Source of the DNA: JAICJR01 sp963848495 | GTDB taxonomy: Bacteria; Actinomycetota; Thermoleophilia; Solirubrobacterales; Thermoleophilaceae | Length of the DNA stretch: 64,000 nucleotides | NCBI GenBank assembly: GCA_963848495.1 | Contig: CAWKDV010000004.1 | Location: 1,550,001-1,614,000 of the forward strand | Direction of reading: 5' to 3' | Part shown: positions 51,970-59,477 of the stretch, piece by piece | Position numbering within the stretch: the stretch's first letter is position 1 | Layout of the letters: every line of letters starts with the position of its first letter | Notes under the pieces: generated by a model | What the model was told of the DNA's origin: nothing | Seen by the model: only the letters and a program-made list of their open reading frames with translations | The model's database searches: none | Position numbers and translations under genes: made by a program

Positions 51970-53532
51970 CTACACCGGAGCCGAGTAGCTCTCCGGATCC
52001 TCGTCGAAGCCCCAGTCGGCTGACGGGGTGACGCCGCTGGCGAGCTCTTCGTCCTCTTCGAGGTCGAGCCCCTCGGGCTCGACCTCGAGGTGACTGGTGA
52101 CTGGTGACTCGTGACTGGCAGCGTCGGGCTCCGGTTCGGGCTCTGGCTCGGGCTCGGGTTCAGGCCCGGGCTCGGGCTCGGGCTCGTCCGGCGTTCCGTG
52201 ATCCGTGATCCGTGATCCGTGATCCTCCTCTTCCTCGTCCGGAAACACGGGCCGTGGCTCGTCCCGGATGTCCCTCGCCGTGATCTCCACCGGTTCCGAC
52301 GAGCGCAGCAGGATCTCGTCCGCCGCGTGCTTCAGCTCGGGGTCGAGGTAGCCGCAGAGCACGTCGCGCAGCAGCGCACGCAGGCTCTCCTCGATCTCGC
52401 CGACGAGATCGCGGGGCGACTCGGCGCCCATCTCGTCGACATAGGCCTCGCTGCTGCCGCCGCCGATCACGAACCGCTCGAGCGCGAACGCCAGCTCCAC
52501 TCGCCGCTGCAGCGGACGGCGGTGCTCCTCCTCGGCGCAAAGCGCCGCGAGGCGTAGGCCGAGGCTGGCGCGCCCGGTGTCGTCGAGCCCGTCGAGCAGC
52601 GCTCGCAGCGCGAGCAGGTAGTCGGACAGCGCCTCGGTGTCGAGCGCCCGCTCGCAGCCCATCTCGAAGCGGCTGAGGGCCCAGGCGACCGTGCCGCCGT
52701 GCCGTGAGCGCGCGAGCAGCTCGCCGAGCTCCTTGAGGTCGTTCTCCTCGTCGCGCGGGAGCCACCAGGGGTCGCCGCGCAGGTGGCCGGCGGAGCTGAG
52801 GGCGAACGGCTGCCAGGCGCCCTCGTCGGCACGCGTCCAGCCGAGTGGGCCGAGCGCCACAGCGCCCTCCTTGAACAGCCGCAGGGCGGTGAGCAGCCGC
52901 CGGAAGCGGATGCGGGCCTCGGTGATGGGAAGAGCGTGGTCCGTGGGGATGTCGCGCGAGAGCACGCAGAGGACGTAGGGCTCGCCGCTGCGCTCGCGCA
53001 CGTCAGACCAGACGGCCTCGGGCGGGGCGTCCATGAGGTCGCCGGCCACGAGCGCCATGCCGTCGCCGAGATCGACCCGGTCGCGCTCGAGCTGCAGCCC
53101 CGGCAGCGGGCAGATGACGCACGCCGGCAGGGTGCCCTCGTACAGCGTCCGCTCGACCTCGCCGTAGACCCGCTCGAAGCGGTCCTCGGGGAACTCGAAG
53201 CTCGTGACCTCCGGATAGAGGCGGTCGAGCATCGCGCGCAGTGCCGGCTCGGCGTCCACGCCGGGCACGCCCTGAAGTCGCAGGTAGCTCGCCGCGCCGC
53301 TGCCCAGCGTCTCGGCCGCGGGCCCGCAGCTCGGTAGAGCGCGAATCGCGTCCCAGCGCTCGTCGATGAACTCCCGCGTGAGCGGCCGGTAGCGGTAGAG
53401 CACGCCGCCCGAGCCCGCTTCCTCGCCGAGCTCGAAGCCGACCTCGACCCCGGATCTCACCCCCTCCTGCAGCAGCGCCGCAACCTCCAGCGCGAAGGCT
53501 CGAAGGGCTTCGTGCAGGGCACGGTTTCGCAT
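51970..53532 (-). CDS. Hypothetical protein with possible HEPN-like region and acidic heptamer-encoded linker
   Basis: A 520-residue protein. Residues about 1-290 are an unrecognised folded region. Residues 290-410 (LGLRLAALCAEEEHRRPLQR, VELAFALERFVIGGG, ELKHAADEILL) recall the Apea-like HEPN pattern but without a clear R-x4-6-H motif, so this is tentative. The C-terminal 110 residues are low complexity: alternating Glu-Pro runs flanked by peptides coded by 7-bp repeats (ITDHGSRITDHG, ASHESPVTSH). The ATG is at 53532. Function is unknown. Confidence 0.7.
   Translation of the reverse strand: MRNRALHEALRAFALEVAALLQEGVRSGVEVGFELGEEAGSGGVLYRYRPLTREFIDERWDAIRALPSCGPAAETLGSGAASYLRLQGVPGVDAEPALRAMLDRLYPEVTSFEFPEDRFERVYGEVERTLYEGTLPACVICPLPGLQLERDRVDLGDGMALVAGDLMDAPPEAVWSDVRERSGEPYVLCVLSRDIPTDHALPITEARIRFRRLLTALRLFKEGAVALGPLGWTRADEGAWQPFALSSAGHLRGDPWWLPRDEENDLKELGELLARSRHGGTVAWALSRFEMGCERALDTEALSDYLLALRALLDGLDDTGRASLGLRLAALCAEEEHRRPLQRRVELAFALERFVIGGGSSEAYVDEMGAESPRDLVGEIEESLRALLRDVLCGYLDPELKHAADEILLRSSEPVEITARDIRDEPRPVFPDEEEEDHGSRITDHGTPDEPEPEPGPEPEPEPEPEPEPDAASHESPVTSHLEVEPEGLDLEEDEELASGVTPSADWGFDEDPESYSAPV
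52089..52116. repeat. Heptanucleotide array GGTGACT (4 copies) in coding sequence
   Basis: GGTGACT x3 and CGTGACT head to tail inside the gene at 51970-53532. The gene's strand reads them as SHESPVTSH. The unit is the same as the left arm of the array at 63448-63492. Confidence 0.95.
52196..52223. repeat. Heptanucleotide array CCGTGAT (4 copies) in coding sequence
   Basis: Four perfect CCGTGAT units in the same gene's linker, coding for DHGSRITDHG on the minus strand. Because 7 is not a multiple of 3, three units are needed to return to frame. Confidence 0.95.
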
Positions 53533-53578
53533 AGGCGGCCGATTCGCCGCGCGCGCCCGTGTTCCTGCGGGAAGAGAC

Positions 53579-53953
53579 CTAGGCGGCGGCGGTGACCGTG
53601 ACCTGCTCGGTCACGTCAGTGGGGGCGCCGCACTTCGCGGCAAGCCACTCGCGCCCGTAGGCGCGCATGTCCTCGATCAGCGGCAGCAGCGCATGGCCCT
53701 TCTCCGTGAGCGAATACTCCACCCGCGGCGGCACCTCGGGGAAGGTCTTCCTCACGAGGATCCCCTCGTCCTCGAGCGCGCGCAGCCGCAGAGACAGCGT
53801 GCGCGGGCTGATGCCGGTGAGCGAGCGCTCGAGCTCGCAGAAGCGGGAGCGGCCCTCAGCGAGGTCGCGGATGATGAGGATCGTCCACTTGCCGCAGACC
53901 AGGTCCGCGGTGGCGCAGACGGGGCAGGTGTCGAGGTCAGAGGCCACTGCCAC
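53579..53953 (-). CDS. HxlR-family winged-helix regulator
   Basis: A 124-residue HxlR protein. DTCPVCATADLVCGKWTILI has the redox-type Cys region and helix 1; SRFCELERSLTGISPRTLSLRLRALEDEGI is the recognition region, and VEYSLTEKGHALLPLIEDM the wing and dimer helix. Members sense aldehydes, disulfide stress or quinones. The GTG at 53953 or a GTG two codons later are both possible. A palindrome lies 14 bases upstream of the start (53967-53987). No obvious target gene is divergent, so it probably regulates itself. Confidence 0.9.
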   Translation of the reverse strand: MAVASDLDTCPVCATADLVCGKWTILIIRDLAEGRSRFCELERSLTGISPRTLSLRLRALEDEGILVRKTFPEVPPRVEYSLTEKGHALLPLIEDMRAYGREWLAAKCGAPTDVTEQVTVTAAA

Positions 53954-53966
53954 CGAGTCTAGCGCG

Positions 53967-53987
53967 ATACTTCACCAACTGAAGTAT
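53967..53987. promoter_or_regulatory. Palindromic operator candidate for HxlR regulator
   Basis: ATACTTCA-CCAAC-TGAAGTAT, with 8-bp perfect arms, lies just upstream of the HxlR start and downstream of the pilT stop (54002). The ACTTC...GAAGT form is typical of HxlR-type sites, and AT content is higher than the surroundings. Confidence 0.7.
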
Positions 53988-54001
53988 GCGCCGGCGGGCG
54001 G

Positions 54002-55126
54002 CTAGTGCCCGTTCTGGGTGCCCGAGAAGACCTGGTCGACGGACGTCGAGCGCTGGCCCTCGGAGGAGACGAGCAGCTTGAAGTCGTGCGGGTGGCTGGC
54101 CGACCGCATCGCCTCGTCCATCGACACCCGGCCGGCCTGCACGTGCTTGAGCAGCGCCTGGTCGAAGGTCTGCATGCCGTAGTACTCGCCCTCGGTGATG
54201 ACCTCGATCAGGCGGCCGGTCTCCTCGGGGTTGATGATCATGTCGCGGACGCGGCCGGTCATGCGCAGGATCTCGCACGTGGCCACGCGGCCCTTGCCGT
54301 CCGGCGTCCGGACGAGCCGCTGGGAGATCACGCCCTTGAGCACGCCGGCGAGCATTGCGCGTGCCTGCTGCTGCTGGAAGGGCGGAAAGAAGTCGACGAT
54401 GCGGTTCACGGTCTCGGGGGCGTCGACCGTGTGCAGCGTCGAGAAGACGAGGTGGCCGGTCTCGGCGGCGGTCAGAGCGGTGCTCACCGTCTCCTCGTCG
54501 CGCATCTCGCCGATCAGGATCACGTCCGGGTCCTGGCGGAGCACGCGGCGCAGCGCGCGCTTGAAGGAGGTGGTGTCGCTGCCGACCTCGCGCTGGTTGA
54601 TGATCGACAGCTTGTCGCGGTGGAGGAACTCGATCGGGTCCTCGATCGTGACGATGTGCTTCGACCTGCTGCGGTTGATCTCGTCGATCATCGCCGCCAG
54701 GGTCGTGGACTTGCCCGAGCCGGTGGTGCCGGTGACGAGCACGATGCCGCGCTCCTCCTGGGCCAGCTCGGAGATCACCGGCGGCAGCGCCAGCTCCTCG
54801 ACCGTGCGGATCGTGTGCGGGATCGCGCGGCAGACGATCGAGATCACGCCGCGCTGGCGGAACGCGTTGACGCGGAAGCGCGCCACGCCGGGCACGGCGT
54901 ACGAGTAGTCGACCTCGTGCTCCGTGTCGAACTCGGTGAGCTTGGCCGGCGCCGTGAGCATCTCCTGGAAGACGCGCTCGGTGTCGTCCGGGCTCAGCGG
55001 CTCGGAATCCGGAATCGCCTCGAGGATCCCGTGGGTCCGGATCAGAGGGCGGGAGGGAACTTTCAGGTGGAGGTCGGAGCCCTCCGTCTCGATGACGAGC
55101 CGAAGAGCCTCCTGGAGGTCGAACAT
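54002..55126 (-). CDS. pilT: PilT-type twitching motility retraction ATPase
   Basis: A 374-residue secretion ATPase. The N-terminal domain begins MFDLQEALRLVIETEGSDLH. The P-loop is VLVTGTTGSGKSTTLAAM, then the Asp box IVTIEDPIEFLHRD, the Walker B DVILIGEMRDEETV, and the His box GHLVFSTLHTVDAPET. The AIRNLIR-like C-terminal segment is absent or altered. It powers pilus disassembly at the inner membrane face. The partner prepilin at 9811-10224 is far away; no pilB, pilC or pilD is adjacent. Confidence 0.93.
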   Translation of the reverse strand: MFDLQEALRLVIETEGSDLHLKVPSRPLIRTHGILEAIPDSEPLSPDDTERVFQEMLTAPAKLTEFDTEHEVDYSYAVPGVARFRVNAFRQRGVISIVCRAIPHTIRTVEELALPPVISELAQEERGIVLVTGTTGSGKSTTLAAMIDEINRSRSKHIVTIEDPIEFLHRDKLSIINQREVGSDTTSFKRALRRVLRQDPDVILIGEMRDEETVSTALTAAETGHLVFSTLHTVDAPETVNRIVDFFPPFQQQQARAMLAGVLKGVISQRLVRTPDGKGRVATCEILRMTGRVRDMIINPEETGRLIEVITEGEYYGMQTFDQALLKHVQAGRVSMDEAMRSASHPHDFKLLVSSEGQRSTSVDQVFSGTQNGH

Positions 55127-55140
55127 CTACCTGAGTATCG

Positions 55141-55158
55141 GCCCGCCAGCTGGCGGGC
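55141..55158 (-). terminator. Perfect palindrome after the rpoD unit
   Basis: GCCCGCCAGCTGGCGGGC is a perfect 18-base palindrome lying between the end of the small gene at 55181 and the pilT start. It could form an intermolecular or cruciform structure; as a terminator it lacks a loop and a T-tract. Confidence 0.45.
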
Positions 55159-55180
55159 TTGAGGCACGAAAAGAGGTAGC

Positions 55181-55348
55181 TCAGGCCTTACGCAGAGCGC
55201 CCAGGCGCACCGCGACCGGCCTGCCGTCCGGCAGCTTGGTCAGCAGCTCGAAATGCCGCGGCCCGAGCATGCGCAGCGACTCATAGCGCGGCTGCCGGCC
55301 GCGCCATGGGTCGTCGGCCACGAGTCTCGTGAAGCGTGCCTCAGGCAA
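55181..55348 (-). CDS. Small basic protein encoded directly downstream of rpoD
   Basis: A 55-residue frame (MPEARFTRLVADDPWRGRQP and then YESLRMLGPRHFELLTKLPD, ending GALRKA) starts with a TTG that overlaps the sigma stop codon. A GTG at 55321 would give 46 residues. The composition and the Pro/Trp/His content look like real protein, and it is in the same orientation as rpoD with no gap. No family is recognised. Its small size and weak start keep confidence moderate. Confidence 0.5.
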   Translation of the reverse strand: MPEARFTRLVADDPWRGRQPRYESLRMLGPRHFELLTKLPDGRPVAVRLGALRKA

Positions 55349-56444
55349 CGTCGCGCAGCTTCTGCGCCTCGGCGAGAGACTGCAGCTTCTTCAGCGACTG
55401 GTTCTCGATCTGGCGGATGCGCTCGCGGGTGACGTTGAATGTGCGCCCGACCTCGTCCAGCGTGCGCGGATGCTCGCCGCCCAGCCCATAGCGGAGCTCG
55501 AGTACGCGCCGCTCGCGGTAGGACAGGTTCTCGAGCGCCTCGCGCAGCGCCTCCTTGGTGAGGATCTCGGCGGCCCGCTCGTACGGCGACTCGGCCCGCT
55601 CGTCGGCGATGAACTGGCCGAACTCGGACTCCTCTTCGTCGCCGACCGGCTTCTCGAGCGACACCGGCGCCTGCGCCGAGCGCTTGATCGAGTCGACCTC
55701 CTCGGGCTCGATGCCGGTGACCTCGGCGATCTCCTCCGGGGTGGGCTCGCGCCCAAGCTCGGTGACGAGCTTGCGCTCCGCGCGGCCGATCTTGTTGAGC
55801 TTCTCGACCACGTGCACCGGGATGCGGATCGTGCGCGCCTTGTCGGCGAGCGCGCGGGCGATGGCCTGGCGGATCCACCAGGTGGCGTAGGTGGAGAACT
55901 TGAAGCCCTTGCGGTAGTCGAACTTCTCCGCCGCGCGCACCAGGCCGAGCGTGCCCTCCTGGATCAGGTCGAGGAAGGGCAGGCCCTGGTTGCGGTAGTT
56001 CTTGGCGATCGAGACGACGAGCCGCAGGTTCGACTCGACCATCTTCTGCTTGGCGTCGAGGTCGCCGCGCTCGATGCGCTTGGCGAGATCGACCTCCTCC
56101 TGAGCCGTGAGCAGACGCACCTTGCCGATGTCCTTGAGGAACAGCTGCAGGGAGTCGGTGGTCATGTCCGGCCGCAGGTCGAGCTGCGTCTTGGCCTTGC
56201 GGCGGCGGCTCGTGCGGTCAAGGGCCGGATCCTCGGCCGGCACGGGCACGGCGGGATCGGCTTCGTCCACAAGCTCGATCTCCGACCGCTCGAGGAAGCC
56301 ATGGAGGTCCTCGATGTCGCTCTCGTCGAGATCCACCTCGGCCAGGGCCAGTGCGACCTCTCCGTACGTCAGAACTCCGGTCTGCTGGCCCTTCGTGACG
56401 AGGAGCTTGACCTCCTCGAGTTCCTGAAGCTCGGCTACTGACAT
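55341..56444 (-). CDS. rpoD: Principal RNA polymerase sigma factor (RpoD/HrdB type)
   Basis: A 367-residue group 1 sigma factor. Region 1.1-like (MSVAELQELEEVKLLVTKGQ) leads to region 1.2 (LQLFLKDIGKVRLLTAQEEV). Region 2 has NQGLPFLDLIQEGTLGLVRA, DYRKGFKFSTYATWWIRQAI; region 3 TIRIPVHVVEKLNKI; region 4 SYRERRVLELRYGLGG and TFNVTRERIRQIENQSLKKL. It recognises TTGACA/TATAAT-type promoters. The ATG at 56444 is preceded by an A/G-rich leader. A consensus-like promoter at 56509-56536 would give a leader of about 58 bases. Confidence 0.95.
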   Translation of the reverse strand: MSVAELQELEEVKLLVTKGQQTGVLTYGEVALALAEVDLDESDIEDLHGFLERSEIELVDEADPAVPVPAEDPALDRTSRRRKAKTQLDLRPDMTTDSLQLFLKDIGKVRLLTAQEEVDLAKRIERGDLDAKQKMVESNLRLVVSIAKNYRNQGLPFLDLIQEGTLGLVRAAEKFDYRKGFKFSTYATWWIRQAIARALADKARTIRIPVHVVEKLNKIGRAERKLVTELGREPTPEEIAEVTGIEPEEVDSIKRSAQAPVSLEKPVGDEEESEFGQFIADERAESPYERAAEILTKEALREALENLSYRERRVLELRYGLGGEHPRTLDEVGRTFNVTRERIRQIENQSLKKLQSLAEAQKLRDVA

Positions 56445-56508
56445 TCCGTTTCTTTCGTTTCGTGAACGGCCACTGCGCGCGTACGAGGCCATTCAAACAT
56501 CCGTCCGA

Positions 56509-56536
56509 AGTCTAGAACCGCATTTCGTGAAGTCAA
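56509..56536 (-). promoter_or_regulatory. Sigma-70-type promoter of rpoD
   Basis: On the minus strand TTGACT (56536-56531), a 16-base spacer and TAGACT (56514-56509) match the -35 and -10 consensus at 5 and 4 of 6 positions. Transcription would start near 56502. The surrounding 254-base spacer to the divergent gene at 56699 otherwise shows no gene. Confidence 0.7.
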
Positions 56537-56698
56537 CGCACAGCAAGCACGTTTTGGGCGATCCGCCAAGGGTTTTACCCCCAATCGGCGGGCATCAAGC
56601 CAACAACCCGTACGCGGGCGACTTGGTTGCTCGAGCCAACTCCACTTCGATCGCGATGACGCACCTGTCACCGCGACCGTCCCCAACTGTATCGTGCG

Positions 56699-57022
56699 AT
56701 GCCGGTGGCGTCAGCGGACGACAATCAAGACGGCATCCTCGGCAACCTTCCGCGCTCCCGGCCAGGGGTGCGCAGCGACAAGCGCGACCGCGCCGCGACC
56801 CCCGCGAAGAAGGCTCCGGCGAAGCCCCGGACGGCGGCCAAGCCGAAGCCCGCGGCCGCCGCGAGGCCGAAGCAGCCGGCCGCGCCCGGGCCGGCCCCAC
56901 CCTCCCGCTCGAGCGACCCGATCGAGCAGGCCGTGCACCTGGTCGGCGAGGTGGCGGAGACCGGCATCAGGACGGTGGCGAAGGTGGCCGGCGGGGTGCT
57001 GCGAAGACTCCCCAGGCCGTGA
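56699..57022 (+). CDS. Lys/Ala/Pro-rich histone H1-like tail protein
   Basis: A 107-residue basic protein. The middle (about 35-75) is a run of Ala, Lys, Pro and Arg (TPAKKAPAKPRTAAKPKPAA), typical of H1-like DNA or RNA binding tails. The C-terminal 35 residues form a more regular helix (DPIEQAVHLVGEVAETGIRT). It starts at an ATG with a TATCGT -10-like box just before it and is 3 bases upstream of the YihY gene, so they are co-transcribed. Function not known. Confidence 0.68.
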   Translation: MPVASADDNQDGILGNLPRSRPGVRSDKRDRAATPAKKAPAKPRTAAKPKPAAAARPKQPAAPGPAPPSRSSDPIEQAVHLVGEVAETGIRTVAKVAGGVLRRLPRP

Positions 57023-57025
57023 GCC

Positions 57026-57913
57026 GTGACCGCGGTCCCGGGGCGCAGCCAAGCGGCACCCGCCCCTAGGCGCGGGATCTGGCAGGTCCTCCGAGACATC
57101 TACTGGAAGGCCTACAAGGACAACATCACCGGCCTCTCGGCGATGGTGGCCTACAACCTGCTGCTGTCGGTCTTCCCGCTGGCGCTGCTCGCGCTCTTCA
57201 TCGCGGGCAAGATCCTGGGCAGCAGGGAGCTCGAGGACAGCGTCCTCAAGGACCTCAAGCACCTCTTCCCGAGCAGCGACCAGCAGACGCTCGCGGACAT
57301 CCTCTCGCGCGTGCGCCACTCGTCCACGGGCCTCGGGATCGGCGCGCTCGTGTCGAGCATCTACATCGGCTCGTCGTTCTGGGGCGCGCTCGACACCGCG
57401 TTCTGCCGCATCTACCACGTGCGTTGCCGGAGCTGGGTGGAGCAGAAGCGCTTCGCGCTGGCGATGCTCGTGGTCGTGCTGCTGTTCATGGCGGCCACGG
57501 TCACGCTCCCCGCGCTGCAGAGCATCCTGGTCGGCGGCGCGAAGAACCTTCCCTTCGGCCTCGAGCACGTCCACGCCGTGGTCTACGCGGCGAGCTTCGC
57601 GGCCGGCATGGCCACCCTGTTCGCAATCCTCTGCGTGATCTTCTGGACGGTGCCCAACCGGCTGGTGCCGTGGCGGGCGCTGTGGCCGGGAGCGCTCGGC
57701 GCGACGCTGGCGATCGGCGTCGTCGACATCACGTTCCCGCTCTACCTGACGCACATCTCCACGATCGCCCGGCTCGGCACGTCGCTCGTGTTCGTGGTGA
57801 TCGTGCTGATCTGGTTCTACGCGATCGCGATCATCCTGCTCGCGGCGGCCGTCATAAACGCGCTTCGTTTCGAGCTCCACGACACCGGCGAGCTCAGCAT
57901 CCGGAGCGAGTGA
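57026..57913 (+). CDS. YihY/BrkB-family integral membrane protein
   Basis: A 295-residue membrane protein with six or so helices. Family landmarks are DNITGLSAMVAYNLLLSVFP near residue 35, SSIYIGSSFWGALDTAFCRIY near 110, IFWTVPNRLVPWRALWPGAL near 210 and FVVIVLIWFYAIAIILLAA near 260. Older annotations call these RNase BN, which is incorrect; their transport or envelope role is not settled. The GTG at 57026 follows the H1-like gene by 3 bases. Confidence 0.9.
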   Translation: MTAVPGRSQAAPAPRRGIWQVLRDIYWKAYKDNITGLSAMVAYNLLLSVFPLALLALFIAGKILGSRELEDSVLKDLKHLFPSSDQQTLADILSRVRHSSTGLGIGALVSSIYIGSSFWGALDTAFCRIYHVRCRSWVEQKRFALAMLVVVLLFMAATVTLPALQSILVGGAKNLPFGLEHVHAVVYAASFAAGMATLFAILCVIFWTVPNRLVPWRALWPGALGATLAIGVVDITFPLYLTHISTIARLGTSLVFVVIVLIWFYAIAIILLAAAVINALRFELHDTGELSIRSE

Positions 57914-57920
57914 CTGGGGC

Positions 57921-57950
57921 GTCACCGCGCGCGCAGCCGCGTTGTATAGT
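57921..57950 (+). promoter_or_regulatory. Promoter of the riboswitch-RlpA unit
   Basis: TATAGT at 57945-57950 is a good -10 hexamer. The sequence at 57921-57926 (GTCACC) is a weak -35 at 18 bases. Transcription would begin near 57957, at the 5' edge of the c-di-AMP riboswitch. Confidence 0.6.
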
Positions 57951-57957
57951 GGCCGCG

Positions 57958-58095
57958 GCCTAATCGCCCGGGGCAGTCCGGGTGAGCGGGGGAACCACTT
58001 GCCGGGACCTTTCCGGCACGGGGCGAATGGGACGCATCGCCGCGACCCTAGCGCCGCCTCATCGGCGCGAGCCCGACAGCTCACCCCGCCGGCCT
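57958..58095 (+). promoter_or_regulatory. c-di-AMP riboswitch (ydaO/yuaA type)
   Basis: The 138-base leader carries the hallmarks of the ydaO aptamer in order: a GC stem, GGGTGAGCGGGGGAACC (57980-57996), GGGGCGAATGGGACGC (58020-58035), and the 3' block GAGCCCGACAGCTCACCCCG (58069-58088) that matches the conserved CCGUCAGCUAACC region. It precedes an RlpA-like gene by 8 bases. In actinobacteria the family controls cell wall enzymes and c-di-AMP normally switches expression off. Confidence 0.9.
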
Positions 58096-58102
58096 CCAAG
58101 AA

Positions 58103-58816
58103 ATGAGTCACAGGATCCCGATACTCGGGCGGCTGCTGTTGGCGTTCACGTGCGCCGGCCTCACCCTGCCCGCGATCGCCGGCGCCGATAACGGCGGCAC
58201 TCCGGCGCCGACGCCCGGCGGCGCCGGCACGGTCGACCCTTCCTTCGTGCTCGTCGCGCCCGGCTCGCTGTACCTCGGCGGCAGCCTTCTCGTCAGCGGC
58301 GCGGCTCCGGACGCCGCCAATCGGACGGTGGTCATCCAGACGCGCGATGCGTCCGGGCTGTGGCAATCGGTGGCCACGACGACTGGGGACGCGAGCGGCA
58401 ACTTCAGCGCGAACTGGCATCCGCTGCTCTCCGGCCAGTACGACCTGCGCGCGGCGATCGCGGGCGCGCAGGCGTCCGACTCGGCCACGGCGTCGGTGTC
58501 GCGCCAGGTGCTCGTCTACAAGCCCGCTCGCGCGAGCTGGTACGGCCCGGGCTTTTACGGGAAGCGGACGGCCTGCGGCAAGAAGCTGAACCGGGCGACG
58601 ACCGGCGTCGCCAACCGCCACCTGCCCTGCGGCACGCAGATCGCGGTCGCCTACAGGGGCAAGTCGGTGGTGACCACCGTGATCGATCGGGGGCCGTTCG
58701 CCCACGGGGTCCAGTGGGACCTCACCTCGGCCACGGCCAAGAAGCTCAGGGTGACTGTCACGAGCCGCGTCGGCGTCGTACCAATCACCCTTCCACTCGC
58801 CCCCCCACAGCTATGA
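58103..58816 (+). CDS. Exported RlpA-like double-psi beta-barrel protein
   Basis: A 237-residue exported protein. The signal is MSHRIPILGRLLLAFTCAGL... ending AIAGA. A beta-sandwich region (about 45-130; FVLVAPGSLYLGGSLLVSGA) is followed by a C-terminal RlpA/DPBB domain with ASWYGPGFYGKRTACGKKLN, HLPCGTQIAV and VVTTVIDRGPFAHGVQWDLT. Residues Trp, Tyr, Glu/Asp of septal transglycosylases are partly retained; the catalytic Glu is not obvious, so it may be a binding or lytic protein. It is controlled by the c-di-AMP riboswitch upstream. Confidence 0.9.
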   Translation: MSHRIPILGRLLLAFTCAGLTLPAIAGADNGGTPAPTPGGAGTVDPSFVLVAPGSLYLGGSLLVSGAAPDAANRTVVIQTRDASGLWQSVATTTGDASGNFSANWHPLLSGQYDLRAAIAGAQASDSATASVSRQVLVYKPARASWYGPGFYGKRTACGKKLNRATTGVANRHLPCGTQIAVAYRGKSVVTTVIDRGPFAHGVQWDLTSATAKKLRVTVTSRVGVVPITLPLAPPQL

Positions 58817-58850
58817 GGTGGTCCCCGTTTCGGAGTATCCTCCGGCGACG

Positions 58851-59477
58851 ATGGCCACAGCCCGGGTGAGCACGTTGAAATGCCTGGTGGTCGACGACCA
58901 CCCGGTCGTGCGGCAGGGCATCAAGGCGCTGCTCGAACGGGAGCTCGATGGGGTCGAGGTGTCCACGGCGGACAGCGCCGAGGCCGCCCTCGAGGACTCC
59001 GCCGGCAAGCCCGACGTCGTCGTGATCGATCTGCGGCGCGTGTCCGGCGAAGTCGGCGAGGCCGTCACCAGGCTCCAGGAGACCCTGCAGTCGCCGATCG
59101 TCGTCTTCACGGCCGACGGCGGCCCGCGCATGCTGTCCGAGGCGCTCAAGGCGGGCGTCAAGGGCTACGTGCGCAAGGACTCGCCGCCGGAGGACCTCAT
59201 CCGCGCGATCCAGGCGGCCCGCAACGGCGAGTTCTACGTCGACCCGGCGCTGTCCTCGTCGCTCCTGCTCGAGGAGGGCGAGCGCACTCTCACCACCCGC
59301 CAGCGCGAGATCCTGCAGATGCTCGCCGACGGGATGCACACGGAGGAAGTCGCCCGCCAGCTCGGGCTGAGCACCGAGACGGTGCGGACGCACACCAAGC
59401 GGATCCTGTCGAAGCTCCAAGCCGGCACGCGCACGCAGGCTGTCGCGATCGGCATCCGCTCCGGTCTTATCGAGTAG
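58851..59477 (+). CDS. NarL/FixJ-type response regulator
   Basis: A 208-residue regulator. The receiver domain has LKCLVVDDHPVVRQGIKALL (acidic pocket), phospho-acceptor Asp in VVVIDLRRVSG, and GVKGYVRKDSPPEDLI (Lys/Asp switch). A C-terminal LuxR helix-turn-helix (LTTRQREILQMLADGMHTEE, LGLSTETVRTHTKRILSKL) follows. The ATG at 58851 is a likely start; a GTG at 58866 is possible. No sensor kinase is adjacent, and its stop lies in a heptamer repeat array shared with the convergent GGDEF gene. Confidence 0.92.
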   Translation: MATARVSTLKCLVVDDHPVVRQGIKALLERELDGVEVSTADSAEAALEDSAGKPDVVVIDLRRVSGEVGEAVTRLQETLQSPIVVFTADGGPRMLSEALKAGVKGYVRKDSPPEDLIRAIQAARNGEFYVDPALSSSLLLEEGERTLTTRQREILQMLADGMHTEEVARQLGLSTETVRTHTKRILSKLQAGTRTQAVAIGIRSGLIE

